In this document: positions 1-5,703 of the stretch, in pieces
Position numbering within the stretch: the stretch's first letter is position 1
How the letters are laid out: every line of letters starts with the position of its first letter
Assembly (NCBI GenBank): GCA_031424095.1
Contig: JANPGU010000206.1
Location: forward strand, 1-7,134
Length of the DNA stretch: 7,134 nucleotides
Source of the DNA: ZC4RG30 sp031424095
GTDB taxonomy: Bacteria > Pseudomonadota > Gammaproteobacteria > Steroidobacterales > Steroidobacteraceae
Direction: 5' to 3'
Made by a program: the position numbers and the translations under genes
The notes under the pieces: model-generated
What the model was told of the DNA's origin: nothing
What the model saw: the letters and a program-made list of their open reading frames with translations, nothing else
Database searches by the model: none

Positions 1-507
1 GCCTGGCGCGCTGCCGATCCGCACACGGACTGGCAGTGGTTGCGCTGCGGGACACTCTTCCGGCGCAACGGCGCCGCTTGCAATGGTCTCCAGCAACGCG
101 ACACCCATGGTTTGCACCACGCGTGTGCCAAGACCTGACGAGGCAAGGCTTACGATTTCGTGATGGTGATCGATGAAGCGGCTGGCGCTGAAGCCCAGTG
201 GCAGGCTGTCGGTCCTGAGGAGGCGGGTGGTCAGTGTTATCTGTTCCTCGTCCTGTGCTTGCGAGGGATGCTCTTGCCAGGCAAGGCGTGTGACGGATGG
301 TTGGGCGGTAAGTCTTGCCTGCGCCTGCTGCAGTCCGATGCCCGCCAGCGCTGCGGCGCGCGCCTGGAACAGTCGCGCGTTGGCCAGTGTTCGCCCCGCC
401 AGCGCTTCGCGATACGACCACAGCGACGTGCTGCCGATGATGGCAATGACCACGAGGATGGTCGCAGTCGCGTAGCCACCGCTGTGGTCATCAATCTTCC
501 GGAACAT
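1..507 (-). CDS. PilX-like type IV pilus minor pilin, 3' end beyond window
   Basis: Reading leftward from an ATG at 507 the frame stays open for 169 codons to the window edge. The leader has basic residues (R3, K4) and ends in Gly10-Gly11, a possible prepilin peptidase site before Tyr12. A hydrophobic helix follows (about 13-31), then an amphipathic stretch with FQARAAALAGI (47-57). This matches in place and pattern the FQxxExAL segment of PilX, including the right-arm PilX at 5099. Glu at mature position 5 is absent, as is usual for PilX and its type II secretion counterpart GspK. One Cys is visible (152). The start lies 17 nt inside the end of the pilW-like gene, so coupled translation is likely; no good ribosome binding site is seen. 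By family it would be an inner-membrane-anchored minor pilin joining the tip complex. The PilX call rests on gene order plus the N-terminal pattern; the distal part is not recognisable by eye. Confidence 0.75.
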   Translation of the reverse strand, partial: MFRKIDDHSGGYATATILVVIAIIGSTSLWSYREALAGRTLANARLFQARAAALAGIGLQQAQARLTAQPSVTRLAWQEHPSQAQDEEQITLTTRLLRTDSLPLGFSASRFIDHHHEIVSLASSGLGTRVVQTMGVALLETIASGAVAPEECPAAQPLPVRVRIGSAPG

Positions 508-1294
508 TGCGTAGCGCCAGGTGCCGGGTGAAAAGGGATGCGGCTGTGGGTGCCGATGGCCCGCTGCGGCCGACAGATTCGCGCTGCAACCCGAGGACTA
601 TGCGTACCGCCGTGGGGTGTGAGGCATCCGGCATGGGTTCGACCTGCAGCGACACCACGCCGGGCATGACCTCCGTATCGATGAACGCGGGATGGCCGGC
701 AATGGCGGTCAGCGATTTCACGCGCAACGAGGGCGTCTGGATGTCGCCATCGGAACTGTGGGCGATATAGAATGCCCGGACGATGAGATTTCGTACCTCG
801 CTGCGGTCGGTGATGGGCAGCAAGGCGGAAGGCAATGCGCCGTTCCACAGCAGGCGATTGTGCTCCGGTTCCGCCAGGTTGCTGTACCACTGGAGTCGAC
901 CGGCTTGCGGCACAGTGGCTTGCGTTGATGCGCGTCGCAGCACCAGCACCGGTGAACCCGGTGCGCTGCCCCGGCCAAACGCTGCGCAGGAAAGCGTGTA
1001 CTGCGGTTGCACTTCCAGTGCCCGCAGTCTGCCGCGCAGCAGTTCCGCGCCGCAGGCCAGCGGCATTGCCGCCGCGCCAGTGCCAGCTGGCGCAGCGAAG
1101 CCGAAATAGCCGGCCATCTGGATGTCGGCTGCAAGGGTGGCCAGTGCGTATGCAGCTCTTTCCTGCTGGGTTTGTTCGGCCGCAATCTGCTGCGCGGCTG
1201 TGCTCGCCTGCAGCAGACCGGTGAGTCCCGCGGCCGCCATCGTGCCCAGCAGGGCGGTGGCGATCAGGGTTTCCACCAGCGTGAAACCTTTCAT
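491..1294 (-). CDS. pilW: PilW-like type IV pilus minor pilin (left set)
   Basis: Encodes 267 residues. It starts MKG|FTLVE, a class III (type IVa) prepilin signal with Phe+1 and Glu+5 and an unusually short three-residue leader, followed by a hydrophobic helix to about residue 28. The segment DIQMAGYFG (57-65) is a hallmark of PilW. Cys81 and Cys103 could form a disulfide. ATG at 1294 is preferred to an in-frame ATG at 1363, because the latter lies inside the pilV-like gene and would put a 26-residue leader before the cleavage Gly. The start overlaps the pilV-like stop as ATGA, and the 3' end overlaps the pilX-like start by 17 nt, giving a tight pilV-pilW-pilX operon. It is shorter than the right-arm PilW (341 residues), so the two are diverged paralogues. 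Role by family: minor pilin of the T4P initiation/tip complex, processed by PilD. Confidence 0.85.
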   Translation of the reverse strand: MKGFTLVETLIATALLGTMAAAGLTGLLQASTAAQQIAAEQTQQERAAYALATLAADIQMAGYFGFAAPAGTGAAAMPLACGAELLRGRLRALEVQPQYTLSCAAFGRGSAPGSPVLVLRRASTQATVPQAGRLQWYSNLAEPEHNRLLWNGALPSALLPITDRSEVRNLIVRAFYIAHSSDGDIQTPSLRVKSLTAIAGHPAFIDTEVMPGVVSLQVEPMPDASHPTAVRIVLGLQRESVGRSGPSAPTAASLFTRHLALRNVPED

Positions 1295-1710
1295 GGATCG
1301 ACAGCACTGCGCAGCGGCAGCGGGATCGGCATCTCGAGCGCAGCAGCGGCAGGTTCCTGCCACTGCAGGCGCGCCGAGACAAATGCAGTGTCGGGCGCAG
1401 GGCGGGGCGGGCTGAGTGTTGCAGCAGCGACTGGCAGTGTTGCCGCCACGCGCTGCTGCCAGTCCGCGATGCGCAGCTCGATGCTGATGTCCTGCACCGT
1501 TGCCAGATCTTCATGGAGATCGGCGGCCAGATCTGCGGCCCGCATCTGCAGCGTGGCGGATCGGCCGGCCTGCAAGGCGCGCAGCGTGGCCGCGCCCGCA
1601 CTCAGCAGTGACAGGCTCAACAGCAGCAGCGCGACCAGTACATCGACCATGCCAAGGCCGGACTGCTGCAAGCGGCTGGATGACGGCAAGCGGGTGGGTG
1701 GATTTCGCAT
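1291..1710 (-). CDS. pilV: PilV-like type IV pilus minor pilin (left set), Asp at +5
   Basis: Encodes 139 residues from ATG 1710, chosen because AGGA (minus strand, plus positions 1719-1722) sits 8 nt upstream. The leader is basic and polar and ends at Gly18. The mature N-terminus LGMVDVLVALLLL aligns with the PilV consensus FSLIEVLVA, followed by a Ser- and Leu-rich membrane helix to about residue 38. The AADLAADLHEDL stretch corresponds to the PilV region after the helix. The conserved Glu+5 is Asp here (residue 23, codon GAT). The stop overlaps the next start as ATGA. It is first in the left pilV-pilW-pilX operon, transcribed leftward from the 100-bp divergent gap shared with the pilE-like gene. 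Family role: minor pilin linking the tip complex. The PilV assignment rests on the N-terminus and on position before pilW; the C-terminal domain is poorly conserved. Confidence 0.8.
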   Translation of the reverse strand: MRNPPTRLPSSSRLQQSGLGMVDVLVALLLLSLSLLSAGAATLRALQAGRSATLQMRAADLAADLHEDLATVQDISIELRIADWQQRVAATLPVAAATLSPPRPAPDTAFVSARLQWQEPAAAALEMPIPLPLRSAVDP

Positions 1711-1718
1711 GGAAGATG

Positions 1719-1722
1719 TCCT
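1719..1722 (-). promoter_or_regulatory. Ribosome binding site of left pilV
   Basis: AGGA on the minus strand, 8 nt before the ATG at 1710. It decides the start against in-frame upstream ATGs that would give a long non-prepilin leader. Confidence 0.6.
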
Positions 1723-1755
1723 GCTGCGGTAAATTGAAGTTAGGTGGTGCAGCAG

Positions 1756-1785
1756 GCGCGCGAAACAGGCATATCTGTCGCGTGC
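1756..1785. repeat. Imperfect inverted repeat in the divergent pilV/pilE gap
   Basis: The arms GCGCGCG..ACAG (1756-1768) and CTGTCGCGTGC (1775-1785) surround the loop GCATAT. The inner ACAG/CTGT is perfect, two unpaired A residues follow, and the outer 7 bp match except for one mismatch. It lies about midway between the divergent starts at 1710 and 1811, a position suited to an operator for both genes. A chance GC-rich palindrome is equally possible. No convincing -35/-10 pair could be placed here on either strand. Confidence 0.35.
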
Positions 1786-1810
1786 AACTCGTTTCGGCAA
1801 CAATACGGTG

Positions 1811-2233
1811 ATGAGGTCTGGGATCTGCAAAGCCCGCGGTCGCGGTGTAACGCTCATCGAGCTGCTGGTGGCGCTGATCTTGCTGGGCATACTGTGCGCC
1901 ATTGCCATTCCGGCTTACCGCCAGTACACCCTGCGGATGAACCGCACCGACGCGCAGCGCGACCTGACGGGATTCGCGTTGCGCATGCAGCGCTGCTTCA
2001 AGCGGACCGGCGATTACAGCTCGCGCGACTGTGTGCTGGATACGGGCGACAATCCGGAAGCGACCTACAACACTACCGTTGAAACCGCCGCGGATACCTA
2101 CACACTCATCGCCACACCCATCAACGGGCAGGCACATGACAGCTGCGGCAGGTTGACGCTAAATCAGGCCGGTGTGCGCGGCGTCAGCGGCACGTTGTCG
2201 GTGCCGGTGTGCTGGCAGGAATCTGGCGGCTGA
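1811..2233 (+). CDS. pilE: PilE-family (ComP-like) type IV pilus minor pilin
   Basis: Encodes 140 residues. The leader ends at Gly12 and the mature N-terminus is VTLIELLVALILLGILCAIAIPAY, a complete type IV pilin helix with Glu+5 and the Pro at mature position 22. After the helix, RTDAQRDL (45-52) and the later DSCGRLTLNQAGV (110-122) are typical of the PilE family of minor pilins (compare GQAxDxCGxLTL). Cys62/Cys74 and Cys112/Cys134 suggest two disulfide loops. The start may be this ATG or the GTG immediately before it (1808); no clear Shine-Dalgarno is seen for either. The gene is on the + strand between fimT-like and pilV-like genes on the - strand, divergent from pilV, and its 3' end overlaps that of fimT by 50 nt. 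Family roles include T4P assembly and, for ComP relatives, DNA binding in competence; which applies here cannot be read from sequence. Confidence 0.85.
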   Translation: MRSGICKARGRGVTLIELLVALILLGILCAIAIPAYRQYTLRMNRTDAQRDLTGFALRMQRCFKRTGDYSSRDCVLDTGDNPEATYNTTVETAADTYTLIATPINGQAHDSCGRLTLNQAGVRGVSGTLSVPVCWQESGG

Positions 2234-2729
2234 CGCGCACGCGCCCGGTCTGGCTTACCACCACGCTGCGCAGCAGCGTCGGCGCGGCGGCGTGGCAGAA
2301 ATTGAAGGTCACCGTGGCGGCAGCGCGGATCTGTGGCAGGAAGCTGGCGTATCCCCGGGTGCCGGATACCACTATCCGCGCTGGCAGCTGCCACGCGCGC
2401 AGCAGGGGTTCGCCATGGTCGCGGCGGTCCGCTCGGCCGGTGGCCCCGTTGCGAAAGATCATCCATTGCGGTGCGCCAAAGCTGCAGCGCAGCTGGTCGG
2501 CCGTGGGACAGACGGTGATGCTGCTGCCCGTGCCCAGGGCCAGCTGCCGTGCCAGATGCAGGGCCCCCTGGGTCTGCTGCACGCTGGTGCGCAGGCTCGC
2601 TTCGGCCAGGAGGCGGTGAAATCCCGGCACCGCGATGGCCGCCAGCACCGCAGCAATGGCGAGCACTGCGAGCAGCTCTGCCAGGGTGTAGCCCCGAGCT
2701 GAAGCCGTGGCATGGAATCGAGGTGTCAT
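2184..2729 (-). CDS. fimT: FimT/GspH-family minor pilin with C-terminal GRVR motif
   Basis: Encodes 181 residues from ATG 2729. The leader ARG|YTLAE (cleavage after Gly13, Glu18 = +5) precedes a membrane helix to about residue 34. A GspH/FimT-type domain follows: ALHLARQLAL (56-65), ITVCP (71-75), Cys82, WMIF (89-92), FNFC (142-145) and VVVSQTGRVRVS (156-167). GRVR (162-165) fits the GRxR motif reported for competence FimT proteins such as that of Legionella, which binds DNA at the pilus. The right-arm GspH protein lacks it. ATG 2729 gives a normal 13-residue leader; an upstream in-frame ATG at 2789 would add 20 residues with no prepilin character. No strong ribosome binding site is visible. 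The 3' end overlaps the convergent pilE-like gene. On its own strand it precedes pilV-pilW-pilX, with pilE inverted between. A competence role is inference from the motif. Confidence 0.85.
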   Translation of the reverse strand: MTPRFHATASARGYTLAELLAVLAIAAVLAAIAVPGFHRLLAEASLRTSVQQTQGALHLARQLALGTGSSITVCPTADQLRCSFGAPQWMIFRNGATGRADRRDHGEPLLRAWQLPARIVVSGTRGYASFLPQIRAAATVTFNFCHAAAPTLLRSVVVSQTGRVRVSRQIPASTPAPTTCR

Positions 2730-2832
2730 GACCCGCAGGATGGCAGCCGCAACGCCGGGATCCGGCTCGGCTATCTGCTGCCAACACACCGATTTGGGCG
2801 GCCCGCCTCTGGCTCTTGCAGGCTGGTTTACC

Positions 2833-2849
2833 TAGAATGCGCGCCCTGC
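2833..2849 (+). promoter_or_regulatory. Candidate -10 box and GC-rich discriminator of tRNA-Thr
   Basis: TAGAAT (2833-2838) matches the sigma-70 -10 consensus at 4 of 6 positions and lies 11 nt before the mature tRNA 5' end. It is followed by an almost pure G/C stretch, as is typical of stable-RNA promoters under stringent control. No good -35 box sits at 16-18 bp; TTGCAG (2816-2821) is only 11 bp away, so the -35 is weak or unrecognised. Confidence 0.5.
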
Positions 2850-2925
2850 GCCGTTTTAGCTCAGCTGGTAGAGCAACCGCTTCGTAAGCGGTAGGTCCGC
2901 GGTTCGATTCCGCGAAACGGCACCA
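2850..2925 (+). tRNA. tRNA-Thr (anticodon CGT), CCA end encoded
   Basis: A full cloverleaf can be drawn. The acceptor stem GCCGTTT/AAACGGC has 7 perfect pairs. The D arm is GCTC-AGCTGGTA-GAGC. The anticodon stem ACCGC/GCGGT encloses loop TTCGTAA, with anticodon CGT at 2883-2885. The variable loop is AGGTC. The T arm CGCGG/CCGCG encloses TTCGATT. The discriminator A and genomically encoded CCA complete 76 nt. It reads the ACG threonine codon. It separates the two minor-pilin arms, 120 bp from the fimT start on one side and 131 bp from the fimU start on the other. No break or duplicated 3' fragment (attachment-site type) was noticed in the window. Confidence 0.98.
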
Positions 2926-3056
2926 TCCCCGCTCCCGCGCGCTTATGTCCAGCGGAGCCGTGGCCCCCAGGGGCTCTCGCGACCTTTCGTCGGCATGGCC
3001 GGACCGCTGGTCGGAAGGGGCTGCCACCGCCATCTGGTCAGGGCAGTCTTTCGCAC

Positions 3057-3617
3057 ATGGAACTTCGCGCCAAATCGTTTGAGACCCCCAGGGGCAGCCG
3101 TACGTCCGCCGCCGGATTCACCCTGGTGGAAATCATGGTCGCGCTGTCGCTGGCAGCCCTGTTGCTGGGCCTCGGTGTCCCCATGTTCCGCGACACCGTG
3201 GCCAGAAACCGCCTCACCGAACAGGCCAATGATCTGGTGGCCGCGATCACCATGGCGCGTTCGCAGGCCATCACCGCGAACCAGCGGGTCACGTTCTGCC
3301 GGGCGAACTCCGCGGCAGCAACCGCCTGTTCCGGCAGCGCCGGTGACTGGGCGTTCTGGGTGATCAACAACACAGCGGGCACGGTGATCCGTCGCGGCGA
3401 CGTTCCGGGGTATGGCAGCACGCTGGTCGTCACCTCGACCCTGGGAAATGACATGGTCACTTTTGCCTCGGACGGCCTGGCGAGCACCAGTGGCGCGCTG
3501 GTGGCTGGCGAACAGATCATCGTCTGCTCTACCCATTCGACCACCGACAACCAGCGGCAGATCACGCTCGGCGCCGGCAGCCGCGTTTCCACCGATCGCA
3601 CCTCGGGAGGCTGCTGA
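3057..3617 (+). CDS. fimU: FimU/FimT-type (GspH family) minor pilin, first gene of the right operon
   Basis: Encodes 186 residues. A long leader (20 residues, basic, ending AAG) precedes FTLVEIMVALSLAALLLGLG, a canonical prepilin N-terminus with Glu+5. The segment NDLVAAITMARSQAITANQ (58-76) and VTFCR...C (Cys81, Cys91) followed by DWAFWV (97-102) is the GspH/FimT domain signature. The protein ends in Cys. It lacks the GRxR motif seen in the left-arm FimT, so I favour FimU, the core structural paralogue, but GspH-family naming is loose. No strong Shine-Dalgarno precedes ATG 3057; AGGG lies about 14 nt away. It heads fimU-pilV-pilW-pilX-pilY1 with a 1-nt gap to pilV. Role by family: inner-membrane minor pilin of the T4P priming/tip complex, cleaved by PilD. 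Confidence 0.85.
   Translation: MELRAKSFETPRGSRTSAAGFTLVEIMVALSLAALLLGLGVPMFRDTVARNRLTEQANDLVAAITMARSQAITANQRVTFCRANSAAATACSGSAGDWAFWVINNTAGTVIRRGDVPGYGSTLVVTSTLGNDMVTFASDGLASTSGALVAGEQIIVCSTHSTTDNQRQITLGAGSRVSTDRTSGGC
3606..3610 (+). promoter_or_regulatory. Shine-Dalgarno GGAGG fixing a GTG start for right pilV
   Basis: GGAGG ends 8 nt before GTG at 3619, an ideal spacing, and lies within the last codons of fimU. The alternative in-frame ATG at 3649 has no such site, so the GTG start is preferred. Confidence 0.7.
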
Positions 3618-3618
3618 A

Positions 3619-4080
3619 GTGAAGCGGGTAATACCACGTCGCCGATGCATGGGAAACATCCGCGCACAGCGCGGTTTCAGCATCATTGAAGTGCTGGTCG
3701 CGGCGATCATCCTTTCCATCGGCATGCTGGGACTGGCTGGCCTGCAGATGCGGACACTGCGCAACAACCAGAGTGCGCTGGAACGCGGCATTGCAGTCGT
3801 CGAGACGCAGTCCATCGCCGACGCGCTGCGCGGTGATCGCGTGAATGCGACGAATGGCCTGTTCGACATCGCGCTGGCCGATCCTGCTCCAGCAGCGGGA
3901 ACCTTCGCCGAGACGGTCATTGCAGGCTGGCGAGCGAACCTGATCACCGAGCTGGGTGCGAATGCTACGGGTTCCATCGACTGCAACGGCAGCCTCTGCG
4001 TCATCGTGATCCAGTGGGATGACTCGCGGGGCACCGGCGGCAGTGCCACGCTGAACGTACAGACATCGGTGCAGATATGA
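3619..4080 (+). CDS. pilV: PilV type IV pilus minor pilin (right set)
   Basis: Encodes 153 residues from a GTG start supported by GGAGG 8 nt upstream; an ATG at 3649 is the alternative (143 residues). The leader is strongly basic (KR, RRR, R, QR) and ends at Gly19. The mature N-terminus FSIIEVLVAAIILSIGMLGLAGLQ is a classic PilV sequence with Glu+5. The segment RNNQSALERGIAVVETQSIADALR matches the PilV region following the helix, and DCNGSLCVIVIQWDD holds a conserved-looking Cys pair and Trp. The stop overlaps the pilW start as ATGA. Family role: minor pilin that, with FimU, PilW and PilX, connects PilY1 to the pilus and primes assembly. The call is secure from N-terminus, size and gene order. 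Confidence 0.92.
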   Translation: MKRVIPRRRCMGNIRAQRGFSIIEVLVAAIILSIGMLGLAGLQMRTLRNNQSALERGIAVVETQSIADALRGDRVNATNGLFDIALADPAPAAGTFAETVIAGWRANLITELGANATGSIDCNGSLCVIVIQWDDSRGTGGSATLNVQTSVQI

Positions 4081-5102
4081 GCCGGCGCATGCATTCAACT
4101 GGAATCCGCGGCGCCCGGGGCTTCACGCTGGTCGAGCTCATGATCTCGATGCTGCTGGGGCTGCTGGTCGTCGGCAGCGTCATCGGCGTGCTGCTGGCGA
4201 ACAAGCGCAGCTACGGTACCAACCAGGGCCTGTCGCAGGTGCAGGAAAGCGCGCGCACGGCTTACGAGCTGCTGGCCCATGACATTCGGCAATCGGATGG
4301 CAATGGCTGTGGCAGTTCAGCGCGCACGGCCAATGTGCTGGACGCGTCCGCCGACTGGTGGCGAGACTGGATCGGGCTGGTCGCCTATGACTCCACCGAG
4401 GTCGATCCTGCAGTGGCCATCGGCACCGGCGTTGGCGAACGCGTGGCGGGCACGGATTCCATCCAGGTCGAGAGCATCGACGGCGCCGCGCTGGCTGTCG
4501 CTCAGCATGTTCCGGGCTCACAGCAGATCGACATCAGTGTCGCGGCCGCCGATTTTGTGGCAGGCGACATCATGCTGGTGTGCGACTTCGACCACAGCGC
4601 CATTTTCCAGGCGAGCTCGGTCACGACCAGCCCAGGCATCGTGTCGGTGTTCCATGCAATGGGCGTCGGCGCGCCGGGCAACGCTGCAGAGGGACTGGGG
4701 TTTCCTACCACGGCCGGTTCTCCGGGAAACACCTACACCTTCCCACGCAATGCCCAGATCGGTCGTCTGGTCGTGACCGACTGGTACATCGGCAACAACG
4801 GTCGTGCCGGCGAAGGCGGCCGCTCGCTGTACCGCCGTCGCGTCGGCGCTGGCGGTGTGGAGGTGACGGAAGAGATCGTGGCCGGCGTCACCGACATGCA
4901 GATGCAGTTCCGCGCCAATGCCAGCAACAACATCATTGCCGACGCTTCGCTGGTGCCGGACTGGACCCTCATCTCGTCGGTGTTGATCCGCATTACCGCC
5001 GAAAGCAGCGATACCAATGTGTCCGTGGACAATTCAGTGAACAGCGGGCGCATCCAGCGCAGTTTCAATTACCTCATTTCACTCAGGAACCGGCTGCAAT
5101 GA
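4077..5102 (+). CDS. pilW: PilW type IV pilus minor pilin (right set)
   Basis: Encodes 341 residues, a usual PilW length. The leader ends RGARG15; FTLVELMISMLLGLLVVGSV follows with Glu+5. The segment AYELLAHDIRQSDGNGC (62-78) corresponds to the PilW signature (LxxDIRxAGxxGC). The rest is a Gly/Ala/Thr-rich beta-type globular domain ending in a hydrophobic strand, SSVLIRIT, and RSFNYLISLRNR, both typical of PilW C-termini. ATG 4077 overlaps the pilV stop, and its own stop overlaps the pilX ATG; both junctions are ATGA, indicating translational coupling. An in-frame ATG at 4089 is a less likely start. Role by family: the largest core minor pilin, positioned near the pilus tip between PilV and PilX. 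Confidence 0.93.
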   Translation: MSRRMHSTGIRGARGFTLVELMISMLLGLLVVGSVIGVLLANKRSYGTNQGLSQVQESARTAYELLAHDIRQSDGNGCGSSARTANVLDASADWWRDWIGLVAYDSTEVDPAVAIGTGVGERVAGTDSIQVESIDGAALAVAQHVPGSQQIDISVAAADFVAGDIMLVCDFDHSAIFQASSVTTSPGIVSVFHAMGVGAPGNAAEGLGFPTTAGSPGNTYTFPRNAQIGRLVVTDWYIGNNGRAGEGGRSLYRRRVGAGGVEVTEEIVAGVTDMQMQFRANASNNIIADASLVPDWTLISSVLIRITAESSDTNVSVDNSVNSGRIQRSFNYLISLRNRLQ

Positions 5103-5683
5103 GAGCGCCAGCTTCGCATCGAATGCCATCGCCCCGCGCGCAGCGCGGTGTTGCGCTCGTGGTTGCGCTGATCCTGCTCGTGGTCGCCACGCTCATTGGG
5201 CTCGCGGCCAGCCGCGGCACCATGCTGCAGGAACGGATGAGCAGCAATTCCTATGACCGGTCACTGGCTTTCCAGCGCAGCGAATCGGCCTTGCGCGCCG
5301 CCGAGGCGGCCATCAGCGCCAACTGGCAGATCGCCACGCTGAACGGCATCGACTGCTCGCCGGCCAGCGGCACGCAGTGCGCCGTGGTGCCAGCCGATGC
5401 CTTCACGGGCACCAGTGCCAACTGGATAGACGTGGGCGGCAGCTACGACGTCAACAGCGCACTCAGCGACGGCGTGCCGCAGTACCAGATCCATCTGATT
5501 GGCACCGGTACCGCCGATAACACATTCGGTACCGAGGCCAACGCCAACACCACCAACTACGGCAGCAACGTCGCACCGGACACGGTTGCCTTCTACCGCG
5601 TTACCGCGCGCAGCAGCGACCCGGCCGATTCGGGTGATCGCGCGATCGTGGTACTGCAGACAACAGTCAGGCGACCGTTCTGA
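5099..5683 (+). CDS. pilX: PilX type IV pilus minor pilin (right set)
   Basis: Encodes 194 residues. The leader ends RAQRG17 and the mature helix is VALVVALILLVVATLIGLAA, with Val rather than Glu at +5, the normal PilX condition. The stretch TMLQERMSSNSYDRSLAFQRSESALRAAEAAI is split over residues 41-72 and is diagnostic of PilX (compare TTxxEKMAGNxxDRxxAFQAAEAAL). Cysteines are in SIDCSP/TQCAVV-like positions soon after. The C-terminus (VAFYRVTARSSD, then IVVLQTTVRR) is the usual PilX closing pattern of a strand followed by VxLQT. ATG 5099 overlaps the pilW stop as ATGA; 20 nt separate it from pilY1. Family role: by analogy with GspK, a minor pilin capping the pilus tip and contacting PilY1. 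Confidence 0.93.
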   Translation: MRAPASHRMPSPRAQRGVALVVALILLVVATLIGLAASRGTMLQERMSSNSYDRSLAFQRSESALRAAEAAISANWQIATLNGIDCSPASGTQCAVVPADAFTGTSANWIDVGGSYDVNSALSDGVPQYQIHLIGTGTADNTFGTEANANTTNYGSNVAPDTVAFYRVTARSSDPADSGDRAIVVLQTTVRRPF

Positions 5684-5703
5684 TCCCTGCGAGGAAGATG
5701 TTC

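Noticed and set aside
237..1601. Long minus-strand open frame (454 codons) across the left pilW/pilV/pilX region
   Set aside because: It overlaps three pilin genes in another frame, and its product is Arg/Ala/His-rich low-complexity sequence typical of shadow frames in GC-rich DNA.
2754..2766. Small perfect inverted repeat GCCGG-GAT-CCGGC upstream of fimT
   Set aside because: Five-bp arms in GC-rich DNA are expected by chance, and no partner site or promoter element was found around it.
2850..2925. tRNA-Thr as an integration (att) site for a mobile element
   Set aside because: No repeated copy of the tRNA 3' end and no integrase gene appears in the window; the genes on both sides are pilins. 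The idea stays open only as a comparison with related genomes.
2955..2992. Hairpins downstream of the tRNA as a rho-independent terminator
   Set aside because: The stems are only 4-5 bp and no run of T follows, so a terminator cannot be supported.
2164..3033. Minus-strand open frame (289 codons) running through the antisense of the tRNA
   Set aside because: It crosses the complete tRNA-Thr gene and overlaps fimT out of frame; the composition is Arg/Pro/Ala-rich and no family is recognisable.
2926..3056. Sigma-54 (-24/-12) promoter before fimU
   Set aside because: TGGTC-type stretches occur, but none has a downstream GC at the required spacing.
2943..4094. Minus-strand open frame (383 codons) opposite fimU and pilV
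   Set aside because: Antisense shadow of two confident pilin genes, with no start context and no recognisable domain.
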